A stretch of 64,000 bases of DNA from Anaerocolumna xylanovorans DSM 12503. Its GTDB lineage: Bacteria; Bacillota; Clostridia; Lachnospirales; Lachnospiraceae. The stretch is taken from positions 1,178,001-1,242,000 of the forward strand of contig NZ_FRFD01000003.1 of the NCBI RefSeq assembly GCF_900143645.1, written 5' to 3'. Position 1 is the first letter of the stretch; each line of letters opens with the position of its first letter. The notes below the pieces were generated by a model that ran no database searches, had not been told where the DNA came from, and was given only the letters and a program-made list of their open reading frames with translations. Made by a program: the position numbers and the translations under genes. Shown one piece after another: positions 36,673 through 45,456 of the stretch.

Positions 36673-37674
36673 TTAAGTTATTTTTAACAGGCGCAATAAA
36701 CTGTTCTTAAGCCCCTTATAATCCTTATATTTTATGCGAAGAAGAATACTTGCCGCTTTTCTGTAATACCTGACAAGGGGATGCCTCTTTCCCATAATTC
36801 GGTTAATCCGGTTCTTAAACTCCATATCTTCTATGACATAGGGAGGATGTTTTATCGGAAACTCTATCTCAAAAGCCGGCATATTAAAAATCTTCTGAAT
36901 TCCCCTTGGCAACATCCTGATATCCGAAACCGAATGGGAAGCATTTGCTGTGACCCCAATGTTAGTAATCATATTTTTGGCGGGCACAATATTCAACCTG
37001 TGGTTTAAATGCATGCTGGCGCCTAAAATAGATTCGTAGTGGGCTTTCCCTGAGCGTTGATGTCTTTTGACCGTATTAATATACGCTCCTCCCTCCGAAA
37101 AAGAATCCAAATAGCTCTTAAGCTGCATCAGGTTAAAGGAATCCTTTAAGATACTGTATCCTTCATCCCAGGTATCTATCACCCGTTTCCAGGATGCCCA
37201 TCCGCAGATGGAGCCGGAGGTCGTAAAGAGATAGTCATAAGGAGTATATTCACAAACTTCTGCATTGTTCATGCCGCATATCATATTTATCCTCTCATCC
37301 TCCCTATACCGTTCCAAAAGCTCTTTGCAAAAAGGAAAGAAACTAAGGGAGGGAACATCATCATCCTCTAACACGATTCCTTCTTTCTCTGTCTGGAACA
37401 TCCATTTTTGTGCAATGTATTCCGAAGGATCACAACCAACATTCTCACTTTGAAAATAGGTATGTATCTCACAATTCCAGTCAATATCGAATGCAATAGC
37501 TCTGCACTTAATAATTCCTGCCATATCCTCTGACTTTCCCTTTCTGGGTCCGTCCTGATACAGATAAAGTCTGGAGGGCTTTGCTTGTTTTACAACTTCA
37601 AAGACCTTCTCAAACTGTTTTGGCCTGGCAAAGAATATCAAAAGCACGGCAATATCTATATTCGCCTCTTTCAT
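36673..37674 (-). CDS. HlpA-like glycosyltransferase
   Basis: The 333-residue protein reads ARPKQFEKVFEVVKQAKPSR, LYLYQDGPR, GIVLEDDDVPSLSFF and GSICGWASWKR. The EDDD and GWASWKR signatures occur in proteins annotated as HlpA-like or GNT-I-like glycosyltransferases of bacterial capsule loci. The EDDD cluster is the likely metal/donor site. It is cytoplasmic. GAAAGGAAA precedes the start. Confidence 0.72.
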   Translation of the reverse strand: MKEANIDIAVLLIFFARPKQFEKVFEVVKQAKPSRLYLYQDGPRKGKSEDMAGIIKCRAIAFDIDWNCEIHTYFQSENVGCDPSEYIAQKWMFQTEKEGIVLEDDDVPSLSFFPFCKELLERYREDERINMICGMNNAEVCEYTPYDYLFTTSGSICGWASWKRVIDTWDEGYSILKDSFNLMQLKSYLDSFSEGGAYINTVKRHQRSGKAHYESILGASMHLNHRLNIVPAKNMITNIGVTANASHSVSDIRMLPRGIQKIFNMPAFEIEFPIKHPPYVIEDMEFKNRINRIMGKRHPLVRYYRKAASILLRIKYKDYKGLKNSLLRLLKIT

Positions 37675-37707
37675 ACAGTTTCCTTTCTGCGCATTCTACA
37701 GCGCAAA

Positions 37708-38778
37708 CTAATGAAATACCGAAACATAAGGAATAAGATTATTATCTCTTAGCATACGGTATATAAAAAATACTCCAAACAATGCCAGCGAAAAAAGAAG
37801 GATACACTTTCTCGTTATCTCCTTGTCATTATCCTTAGCCTTTAAGGACAGTATCCTGTCAAGCAGGATAATACTGGCGTAAAGATAGTAAAAGGCCGGT
37901 CTTTCTGCCGTTCTGGTAAACAAACGGAACAGCCAGAGGAGTATTGCAGCAAAATGCATATTTAAAAACAACAGACTGTCCTTATCCAGTTCCGTCAGTT
38001 CTTTTCGGTAAATGACCCCAAGAAAACCTATGATTAGCAGGATGATAAGAAAGATACTTCCGTTTCCTGTACTTTCGATACCGTAATCATAATCCATCCA
38101 GGCAGCCACCATGGAATAGAGTCTGTCAAAAAGAATTCCTGTTAAGCCATAGCCTAAAAGGATAGGGATGTGGTACTTTGCTTTCCAGGGAATACGTCCT
38201 AAGAAATAGGCCGGCAGGAAAAAAACGGCGGATTTATGAAAAAGGAAAGCTGCTCCTACTATCAAGAGGAATTGCAGGGGTTTTCTCTTTCTTATGGGTT
38301 CATAAGCCAAAAGGCACAGGGACATGGCAAGCGTCTGCCTTAATCCTGCTAAGGAAAAGGCAAAAAGCCCTATGGTATAGTAAAAATAAATGGCATATTT
38401 TTTATTATAGGCATAACGTTTTAAAAAGAAAAACAGACATATGCATATAATAGAAGAAGTAACCAGAAAGTAGAAAAAGGTACTAAGATTTATCTCACTT
38501 AGAAGCTTTGTAAACATATAAAAACCTGCTTCTTTTTTCCTTTCCAGATAAAAACGGAAGCTATATTTGGTAGAGTTAAAAAAATTATCCGCATACCTGC
38601 TATAATCACCGGTAACCGGAGATTTCAGTATCATCAGCAGATAAATAAGGAGGCAGGAAATAAGAAGAACCGGAGATTTTTTTCCCATAAGAATACCATC
38701 CTCGGAATATTTTGTCTCGCTTATTGTTAAGAGTGCCAAAACACCAAGTATAACAAGCACAGATATATATGGCAGCAT
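37708..38778 (-). CDS. EpsG/Wzy-family polysaccharide polymerase
   Basis: The 356-residue membrane protein has about ten hydrophobic segments and the EpsG-type signatures TGDYSRYADNF, AGLRQTLAMSLCLLAYE and FLFHKSAVFFLPAYF. Family members polymerise lipid-linked repeat units on the outer face. Together with the flippase, it marks the cluster as Wzx/Wzy dependent. GGGAGGAAGG precedes the start. Confidence 0.85.
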   Translation of the reverse strand: MLPYISVLVILGVLALLTISETKYSEDGILMGKKSPVLLISCLLIYLLMILKSPVTGDYSRYADNFFNSTKYSFRFYLERKKEAGFYMFTKLLSEINLSTFFYFLVTSSIICICLFFFLKRYAYNKKYAIYFYYTIGLFAFSLAGLRQTLAMSLCLLAYEPIRKRKPLQFLLIVGAAFLFHKSAVFFLPAYFLGRIPWKAKYHIPILLGYGLTGILFDRLYSMVAAWMDYDYGIESTGNGSIFLIILLIIGFLGVIYRKELTELDKDSLLFLNMHFAAILLWLFRLFTRTAERPAFYYLYASIILLDRILSLKAKDNDKEITRKCILLFSLALFGVFFIYRMLRDNNLIPYVSVFH

Positions 38779-38827
38779 TTTCCTTCCTCCCTTTCATCTT
38801 CCTTTAGTCAGAATATGTATGAAGAAT

Positions 38828-40084
38828 TTATTTGGTGTCTGTCTGATTCTTTCCGTCCAGGAGCTTTTCAAAAACTTCTATGTACTCCCTTTCACAGGCT
38901 TCCTTGGAGAAATGCTTATTGGCATACCGGATGCAATGTTCGGAATAAAACTTCTTTCCATTCTTTCTAATCCTTAAGATACTTTGGCAGAATCCTTTCA
39001 GGCTGCTGCCGAAAACCGTATAACCGCAATGATTTCCCACAAGCTCCGTTAAGGCTGTGCTGGAACAGGCAACGACAGGTGTCCCGCAGGCTAAAGCCTC
39101 TGCAACGGTCTTCCCAAAGGATTCCTCCCTTGAGAGGGATACATAAACATCTGCTGAATTATACAATCTGACCAGACTATAGGGGTTATTCGTTGGAGGA
39201 ACTGCTATGATATTGGGCGGAAGGATGAGCGTGTCGTTTATCTTTCCCACCAGTATGATAGTACAGTCAGAAAGCTTACCGGCAAGCTTTAAAAACCCCG
39301 AAAGTCCCTTGGCATTACACCAAATAGCTGCCACTGACAGAATCACAAACTTATCCTTTAGATTCAAGGTATTTTTGATGTCTTCCGCATCAGTGGGTTT
39401 AAAAATATCAAAGTCTATCCAGTTATAAATTCTTTTTATCAGATAAGCTTCTTTTAAAAAGGAGTATTTTGCCTGATTGGTTATCCAGTCTGAAACCCCT
39501 ATTACTGCAAGCTTATGGATCCCGGTGAAATATTTCCTTTTATCCTCCCACATCTTGCTGCAGCGGTCAAAGAACCAGGAAGGAGGCGTATTTCTGTTAT
39601 TCGGACACTTCCCGCACCCTTCTCTCCACTGGTAGCACCCGTTTACCGTATAGTGGGTGCAGCGTCCGGTATAAAACCAACAGTCATGCAGTGTAATCAC
39701 CAAAGGAATATCATTTTTAGCCAGAAAGTCAAGCAGCCTGTTCAGGTTCAAAAAATTACCGTGAACATTACGAAGATGTACGATATCCGGCTTTTGTTCC
39801 TTGATATACTGTGTAAGCCGCCAGGTTGCCAAATAGGAATAATACCCTTGCAAGCCGCTTATTCTGGAACACAGGGCATGCACCTTTCTGTCTGTTGCCG
39901 TCCCAATTACATAATGCCCCTTATCCTTCTCTGCCTTCTTTTCTTTTTTCTTCAATGGCCTTTCCCTGTAAGCATAAGCGACAAGGCTTACATGCCCATT
40001 CCCTCTTAGAAACTCCTCTAATTCCATGGTGGTTCTACCCGTACTAAGAACTTTGTATACTTCATTGATTTGCAGAATCTTCAT
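38828..40084 (-). CDS. GT4 glycosyltransferase
   Basis: The 418-residue protein has an N-terminal Rossmann-like acceptor domain (ILQINEVYKVLSTGR, IVHLRNVHGNFLN, ITLHDCWFYTGRC) and a GT-B donor domain ending in SADVYVSLSREESFGKTVAEALACGTPVVA, the EX7E region. A Cys-rich insert (GCYQWREGCGKCPNN) follows HDCWFYTGRCTHY, as in WcaC-like GT4 enzymes. GGAGG precedes the start, which overlaps the end of the upstream SDR gene by 23 bases, indicating translational coupling. Confidence 0.86.
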   Translation of the reverse strand: MKILQINEVYKVLSTGRTTMELEEFLRGNGHVSLVAYAYRERPLKKKEKKAEKDKGHYVIGTATDRKVHALCSRISGLQGYYSYLATWRLTQYIKEQKPDIVHLRNVHGNFLNLNRLLDFLAKNDIPLVITLHDCWFYTGRCTHYTVNGCYQWREGCGKCPNNRNTPPSWFFDRCSKMWEDKRKYFTGIHKLAVIGVSDWITNQAKYSFLKEAYLIKRIYNWIDFDIFKPTDAEDIKNTLNLKDKFVILSVAAIWCNAKGLSGFLKLAGKLSDCTIILVGKINDTLILPPNIIAVPPTNNPYSLVRLYNSADVYVSLSREESFGKTVAEALACGTPVVACSSTALTELVGNHCGYTVFGSSLKGFCQSILRIRKNGKKFYSEHCIRYANKHFSKEACEREYIEVFEKLLDGKNQTDTK

Positions 40085-40835
40085 AAATCCTCCGTTCTTT
40101 TACCCATTCTTCTTTATAGCTTAGAAAAGTACGATACAAAGCCCTTTCAAATTCCGGCAGTTCTTCAAACCTTCCCTCATTTTTATGAAAGGCATAAAGG
40201 GTATCTGCTATCATTCCCAGTGAGGCCTGATATACCTTCGGTATGCCGTAATACCCATCCTCTCCTTTAAATCCCTCTTCCTTTAGAATCCTGCAAAATT
40301 CTTTTATAACATCCTCAATGCAGCATAAGTTTAAGATTGTATTTCTGTCATGAATTACTATGGGAAGTCCTCTTACAATGTTATAGCAAAATGTTGCAAC
40401 GACGGAATTATAATTTGGTTTGGCACCGCTTCCAAAGAGATTCGTCAGCCGGTAAATATAAACTTTGCTTTTTAAGTTTCTCTCATAGGCTCTTAGTACT
40501 TCCTCTGCTGCCTTTTTACTCTTTCCGTAGGGAGATGGCACTATAGCATGAATAGAGGAAGCATATAGAATAGGACATGGATTATGAAATCTCACAAGCC
40601 CATTCCTAATCTCCTCTGTCAGTCTGACATTTCCCTCCGTAAAGTCCGTGATATTATCCGAACGGTTGACCCCCGCCAGGTGATAGATGAAGTCACAGCT
40701 TGCAAGATAGGAATCAACCTCTTCCTTCTTCGTCTGATGAAAGCTTTCATAAACGGTTATCCCTTCCATGTCCTTTAGGGCAGCCGTCATATGCCTGCCA
40801 AGGAAACCGCCCGCTCCGGTAACAAGAATATTCAT
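40062..40835 (-). CDS. CapF-like NAD(P)-dependent SDR lacking the cupin domain
   Basis: The 257-residue protein is an extended SDR: NILVTGAGGFLGRH at the dinucleotide site, IYHLAGVNR, LYASSIHA, and the catalytic YGKSK (Y-x3-K). It aligns along its whole length with the N-terminal two-thirds of the capF product nearby (shared YRLTNLFGxxAKPxYxSVVATFCYNI) but has no C-terminal cupin. It probably reduces a 4-keto-6-deoxy-HexNAc, possibly the product of one of the two dehydratases. It is flanked by capE and the GT4 gene, overlapping the latter. Confidence 0.78.
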   Translation of the reverse strand: MNILVTGAGGFLGRHMTAALKDMEGITVYESFHQTKKEEVDSYLASCDFIYHLAGVNRSDNITDFTEGNVRLTEEIRNGLVRFHNPCPILYASSIHAIVPSPYGKSKKAAEEVLRAYERNLKSKVYIYRLTNLFGSGAKPNYNSVVATFCYNIVRGLPIVIHDRNTILNLCCIEDVIKEFCRILKEEGFKGEDGYYGIPKVYQASLGMIADTLYAFHKNEGRFEELPEFERALYRTFLSYKEEWVKERRIYEDSANQ

Positions 40836-40905
40836 ATAGATATTGCTCTTTTCTTTCCACCACTTTGAAACATTCTATTCTACAGGCAGAATAAATATCC
40901 ATGCT

Positions 40906-41928
40906 TTACGGGTTCTTAAAGTGCTCTAACTCCTTCATGATATAGGGAATGTTTAGAAGTTTTTCTTTCATCTCTTCTACGCCAAGCTGTGCCGCATTCT
41001 TGGAATTGTACTCCCTTGCCCTGCCTTTTCTTTTATCCCCTTTTGTAAAATAGATATCATAGTTTAGATCCCTGTTATCCGGCAGTATACGGTAGTAGTT
41101 CCCCATATCTACGGAAAGGAGGCTCTCTTCTCTTGTAAGCAGGGTTTCGTACATTTTCTCCCCATGGCGCATCCCGATAATTTTAATTCCCTCTTTATAG
41201 GAAAACAGCTCGCAAAGTGCAAGTGCAAGAGTCTTAATTGTACATGCCGGAGCCTTTTGGACCAGAATGTCTCCGCTTTTTCCTTCCAAAAAAGCAAAGA
41301 TTACCAGTTCAACGGCCTCTTCCAAGGTCATGATAAACCGTGTCATTTCCGGCTTTGTTACCGTAAGAGGCTCACCGGCCTTCATCTGCTCTACAAACAA
41401 AGGAATTACCGATCCTCTGGAACAGGCTACATTTCCGTAGCGGGTTCCGCATATCTGGATTTTGTCCTCAGATACCATTCTGGCCTTTGCTGCCATAACC
41501 TTTTCCATCATAGCCTTTGAAGTACCCATAGCATTAATGGGGTAGGCTGCCTTATCCGTAGAAAGGCAGATAACCTTCTTAACTCCGGCTTCTATGGCTG
41601 CCGTAAGGACGTTATCCGTCCCAATGATATTGGTCTTAACCGCCTCCATAGGAAAGAATTCACAGGAAGGAACCTGCTTTAGGGCTGCACTGTGGAAAAT
41701 GTAGTCTACACCGCAAAAGGCTTCCTTTAAGCTTTCTATGTTTCTTACATCCCCAATGTAATACTTTATTTTATTGGAATGATAGAAATGCCTCATATCA
41801 TCCTGCTTTTTTTCATCTCTTGAAAAAATCCGTATCTCACCGATATTGCTTTCCAAAAACCGGTTAAGCACCGCATTGCCAAAGGAACCGGTACCACCAG
41901 TTATAAGAAGCACTTTATTTTTAAACAT
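40906..41928 (-). CDS. capE: UDP-GlcNAc 4,6-dehydratase/5-epimerase CapE (FnlA)
   Basis: The 340-residue protein carries VLLITGGTGSFGNAVLNRF, HSAALKQVPSCEFFPMEAV and STDKAAYPINAMGTSKAMME. The last signature and the lack of an N-terminal membrane domain mark the CapE/FnlA/WbjB branch, which makes UDP-2-acetamido-2,6-dideoxy-beta-L-arabino-hex-4-ulose, the first step toward UDP-L-FucNAc. It precedes the cupin-less SDR and follows capF with 27 bases between. GGAGGG precedes the start. Confidence 0.9.
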   Translation of the reverse strand: MFKNKVLLITGGTGSFGNAVLNRFLESNIGEIRIFSRDEKKQDDMRHFYHSNKIKYYIGDVRNIESLKEAFCGVDYIFHSAALKQVPSCEFFPMEAVKTNIIGTDNVLTAAIEAGVKKVICLSTDKAAYPINAMGTSKAMMEKVMAAKARMVSEDKIQICGTRYGNVACSRGSVIPLFVEQMKAGEPLTVTKPEMTRFIMTLEEAVELVIFAFLEGKSGDILVQKAPACTIKTLALALCELFSYKEGIKIIGMRHGEKMYETLLTREESLLSVDMGNYYRILPDNRDLNYDIYFTKGDKRKGRAREYNSKNAAQLGVEEMKEKLLNIPYIMKELEHFKNP

Positions 41929-41955
41929 GAACTCCCTCCTTCTGCCTTTTTCTTT

Positions 41956-43083
41956 TTATAGGGACACAGGACAGTGATAAGTATCCGGATGGGCCGGATC
42001 AAAAACTTCATTTGCCCATATCAGAGTGTAAAGGTCTGACTCTCCCATATTAATCAGGTTGTGAGTGAAGCCGGGCGGAACTTCCAGGATACAAAGTTCA
42101 TCACCTGAAAGAAAGTATTCTGTAATTTCCTTAGAGCCAACCCGCCTTAGCTGCAGGAGTGCCGTCCCCGAGATTACAAGGAATTTTTCACATTTAGTGT
42201 TATGGTAATGCTCTCCCTTTTTGATGCCGGGCTTTGTGATATTTAAGGAAATCTGTCCCCTGTCCTCGGTTTTTAAAATTTCTGTAAAGCTCCCTCTGTC
42301 ATCCCTGTGGCTTAGCAGAGGTATTCTAAGCTCCTCTAAGGGAAGATAACTTAAATAGGTACTGTAAAGCTTCTTGGTAAAGGGGGTTTTCATATCAGGG
42401 ATATAATTATTCTCTCTGGCCTTCTTAAAATTCCTTATCGTATCTGCCAGTTCTTTCAATGTAACAGTGTAACAATATTCGTCCGTAAGCCTGTAATAAC
42501 CGTCTGCATCAGGGAGGATTTCCTCCTCTAAATGCCTTAAAAAGGAGTCTGTTACATCGTCCACATAATAAAACCGCATAAAGGTGTCCGGGTTATGAAG
42601 CTCAATGTCTCTTTCTCTTGCAATGTTATAGCAAAAAGTCGCTACAACAGAATAGGCACATGGCTTTGCCCATTTGCCAAAAGTATTGGTAAGCCGGTAA
42701 ATGAAAACCTTGCTGTCATTCAATCTTTCATGTTCCCTTAACGCCTCTTCTGCCATACGCTTGCTTTTGGCATACTCAGTGTTTTGTACTGCCTGTATGG
42801 AGGAGGTATATAAGACCGGACATTTATTGCCGTTTTCTCTTAAAAGAGCAAGCAGCGTATGAAAGAATTCGTAATTGACCTTTAGAAATTCTTCTTCTCT
42901 TGTCGGTCTGTGTACTGCTGCAAAATGGTAGACGAAATCACATTCCTTTGTATATGCTTTCAAATCCTCTAAATCATTTGATTTGTCATAGGTATAAATC
43001 ACATGCTCCGCACTCTGGGCGGCTATATTCGCAATCAGGTTCTTTCCTAAAAAACCGCCTGACCCGGTTACCAGTATCTTCAT
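41956..43083 (-). CDS. capF: Bifunctional epimerase-reductase CapF (FnlB) with C-terminal cupin
   Basis: The start at 43083 (MKILVTGSG) follows GGGGGAAAGG; the open frame upstream overlaps the neighbouring gene. The 375-residue protein has an SDR domain (TGSGGFLGKNL, YHFAAVHRP, YAKSK, YRLTNTFGKWAKP) and a cupin domain (about 255-375) with HYHNTKCEKFLVISG, giving the zinc ligands for 3-epimerisation. Family knowledge: CapF epimerises at C3 and reduces at C4 to UDP-2-acetamido-2,6-dideoxy-L-talose, substrate of CapG. Confidence 0.9.
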   Translation of the reverse strand: MKILVTGSGGFLGKNLIANIAAQSAEHVIYTYDKSNDLEDLKAYTKECDFVYHFAAVHRPTREEEFLKVNYEFFHTLLALLRENGNKCPVLYTSSIQAVQNTEYAKSKRMAEEALREHERLNDSKVFIYRLTNTFGKWAKPCAYSVVATFCYNIARERDIELHNPDTFMRFYYVDDVTDSFLRHLEEEILPDADGYYRLTDEYCYTVTLKELADTIRNFKKARENNYIPDMKTPFTKKLYSTYLSYLPLEELRIPLLSHRDDRGSFTEILKTEDRGQISLNITKPGIKKGEHYHNTKCEKFLVISGTALLQLRRVGSKEITEYFLSGDELCILEVPPGFTHNLINMGESDLYTLIWANEVFDPAHPDTYHCPVSL

Positions 43084-43120
43084 ACCTTTCCCCCTAACAA
43101 ACATCAAAAACATCAACCCG

Positions 43121-44419
43121 TTACCGGTTTTTATTATCATTTACAGCCATATCAAATAATTCTTTTATCTCATCTTTTATTTTCTCTTTTTGGTGTTCTC
43201 TCTGACCAAGTTCCCAGGCCCTTCTTTGGTATACTTCTATCTTATCCGGGTGCTTTACAAAATGTGATAATACAGGCAAAATATTTTCTTGCTTTCCGAT
43301 ACAAATTGCCGCTTTATTCTTCTTTAAATATCGGATACCCTCATTTTCATATGGTCCTATGGCAAGAACCGCACAGGAAGAAGCCAGACAGTCAACTACT
43401 TTTGTAGAAAAAGAGTACTTGGTCAGAAGTCTGTTTTTTAAGTCAAAGCTTTCCGTAAGAAGTGCAATATCTGATTCTTTATATATCTTTTTTAATTCAT
43501 CCTGTGAAACAAAGTCTCTAAGAAAGACTGACCTGTCATCACAGAGCAGCCTTTGCTCTTTTTTATTTACTTTGTCCCTTGTATAAATTTCCAGGGTTAT
43601 AAGTACCTCTTTCTCGTTAATAGCAGCAAGAGCCTCCGCAATGGCTGCAAGCGTCTTATTTCTGTTACAGTAAAGTCTCCCGGCATAGATTATACGAATG
43701 GGGCCGGTTACTTCTTTTTTGCTGTACTCCGTAAATTGCCCGCCTTTTCGAAGAATCCCGGCAGGTACTCCTAAATCCTCTTCCATCTCTTTTGCCTGTC
43801 TCTCCGATAAAGTTAAATATTTCGTATAAATAGATGCTGTTCTTCTTAAATCCCTCCGAAAAAGCAGCTTTCTGGTCCAGTAAAAGGGGGAAAAGTTTAA
43901 CTGGCGCAGGGAATATTCATCATCACCGGTAAAGGTAATAACCGGGGCACCGGTGACAGAATGTAAAAGCCGTTCCATATATAACATTCTTCTGGAGTAA
44001 AAACGCAGGCTAAATATTACCTCCGGCCTGAAATCCTCCAGAAAATCCATTAACAGGCTGTCCTTAAAGTCACTTCTTAACCATACAAAATCCCTGCACA
44101 GCCTGGCTGTTCCTCCAAATGTATTTTTTATTACCCTATTAGAAATCCTGTTTACATCACGCATCTTCGCGGAACTCTCTGTTTCCCTGTAGCTTCTGGT
44201 GAAAAACCATTTGCCGGTTCCTTTCTTCGTTATAAGGCTTCGAGCAGCCATTTTATCGGTTATCTGGTAATATCTGCTGCAGCAGGGATTATTCGGTTCT
44301 CCGGAAGCCAAATATAGATTTGCCAAGGTGCCAGGAAAGTCCATGAACCAGTTTGTCATTACGTTACCAGGATAAATTCCATCATTCCAGATTTCTTCTG
44401 TCAGAACTAAAACCCTCAT
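43121..44419 (-). CDS. Glycosyltransferase, GT-B fold
   Basis: The 432-residue protein has an N-terminal part rich in Arg and aromatic residues (VLVLTEEIWND, MTNWFMDFPG), and a C-terminal GT4-like donor domain with IRIIYAGRLYCNRNKT, SDIALLTES and STKVVDCLASSCAVLAIG. No EX7E motif in standard form is seen, so it is a divergent glycosyltransferase. It lies between capF and a GT2 gene in the cluster, with AAGGGG upstream. Confidence 0.7.
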   Translation of the reverse strand: MRVLVLTEEIWNDGIYPGNVMTNWFMDFPGTLANLYLASGEPNNPCCSRYYQITDKMAARSLITKKGTGKWFFTRSYRETESSAKMRDVNRISNRVIKNTFGGTARLCRDFVWLRSDFKDSLLMDFLEDFRPEVIFSLRFYSRRMLYMERLLHSVTGAPVITFTGDDEYSLRQLNFSPFYWTRKLLFRRDLRRTASIYTKYLTLSERQAKEMEEDLGVPAGILRKGGQFTEYSKKEVTGPIRIIYAGRLYCNRNKTLAAIAEALAAINEKEVLITLEIYTRDKVNKKEQRLLCDDRSVFLRDFVSQDELKKIYKESDIALLTESFDLKNRLLTKYSFSTKVVDCLASSCAVLAIGPYENEGIRYLKKNKAAICIGKQENILPVLSHFVKHPDKIEVYQRRAWELGQREHQKEKIKDEIKELFDMAVNDNKNR

Positions 44420-44445
44420 ATCACATACCCCTTCTTTCCTTAAAA

Positions 44446-45402
44446 TCAGTCTCTTACCTTATTGGCAAAAGCAGCACACAGCTCCGGTGCCAGATAAAAG
44501 CAGGTGAACATAAACTTATACCGCAGAGGAGTAACTTTACTGTATAACATCTTAAAATAAGCCTCCTCATAAAGTTTAAGAAGCTTTCCGGTGTCATTGG
44601 TATTCTTTTTATCCTTCTTGCAGCTAATATAAAAAAGCATCAGATTTAAGCAAAGATATTCCCAGGAATACTCTAAGAGCTCCTTATCCTTATCTGCAAA
44701 GAAACGTATTCTTTCCCTTAAGACTTCATAAAAGTCCGTGGGCTTATAATGGTTTTCCTTTCTGGTCGTACTTTCCGTATTTTTGTAATAGTAATATAAT
44801 GGCCTGGCAGACAGCGCTATCTTGTCAGAGCGGTATAAGAACTTATAGCTTAAAGCTTCATCCTCGTAATTGAAATGATCACTTACGGGAAAATATAAGT
44901 CTTTCAACAGCTTTCTTTTATAGAGCTTACCTACTACACCTGACTTCATCTTCCTGCTTAGGATTGCCTCCTTTTTATCAAACACCAGTACTTTTCCTTT
45001 CATGGATACCCCTTTAAAATCAGAACCGCTTCCGGTATAGAGCTTACAGGCTGCCATCTGTGCTTTATGCCGTATACAGAGGGAAAGCAGATATTTTATG
45101 AAATGCTCATGGAGGAAATCGTCACTGTCTAAAAAAGTAATATATTTCCCTTTTGCATTTTTCAACCCCGTATTTCTGGCACTTGATATTCCGCCGTTTG
45201 CCTGATGCACTACCTTGATTCTCTCATCCAGCAAAGAAAGATTGTCACAGATGGCAGGACTTTTGTCTGTTGAGCCGTCATCAATTAAGAGTATTTCAAG
45301 ATTTTTATAGGACTGCTTTCTGACACTTTCTACACAACGCCATAAGTATTTTTCTGTTTGATAGACAGGTATAATTACACTTACAAGAATATTTTCCTTC
45401 AT
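44446..45402 (-). CDS. GT2 glycosyltransferase (capsule type)
   Basis: The 318-residue protein starts LVSVIIPVYQTEKYLWRCVE and has LLIDDGSTDKSP, GGISSARNTGL and FLDSDDFLH, the GT-A nucleotide and metal motifs. The chosen ATG at 45402 follows the native family start; an ATG four codons upstream (45414) lies in the collapsed copy of the 82-bp dispersed element, which also carries the purine-rich ribosome binding site. It is one of seven apparent transferases in the cluster. Confidence 0.85.
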   Translation of the reverse strand: MKENILVSVIIPVYQTEKYLWRCVESVRKQSYKNLEILLIDDGSTDKSPAICDNLSLLDERIKVVHQANGGISSARNTGLKNAKGKYITFLDSDDFLHEHFIKYLLSLCIRHKAQMAACKLYTGSGSDFKGVSMKGKVLVFDKKEAILSRKMKSGVVGKLYKRKLLKDLYFPVSDHFNYEDEALSYKFLYRSDKIALSARPLYYYYKNTESTTRKENHYKPTDFYEVLRERIRFFADKDKELLEYSWEYLCLNLMLFYISCKKDKKNTNDTGKLLKLYEEAYFKMLYSKVTPLRYKFMFTCFYLAPELCAAFANKVRD

Positions 45403-45405
45403 TGC

Positions 45406-45429
45406 TATAACCATGCTCCTTTCAACCTT
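45406..45429 (-). repeat. Collapsed 24-bp copy of the dispersed element
   Basis: The 24 bases equal the first 16 and the last 8 bases of the 82-bp element (see 49972-50053), joined at a CTT overlap, with the middle 58 bases missing. As in the full copies it ends three bases before a start codon and supplies AAAGGAG. It could be a deletion product or an element-free ancestral site. Confidence 0.6.
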
Positions 45430-45456
45430 ACCTCCATTACATAAATCATATTCCAG

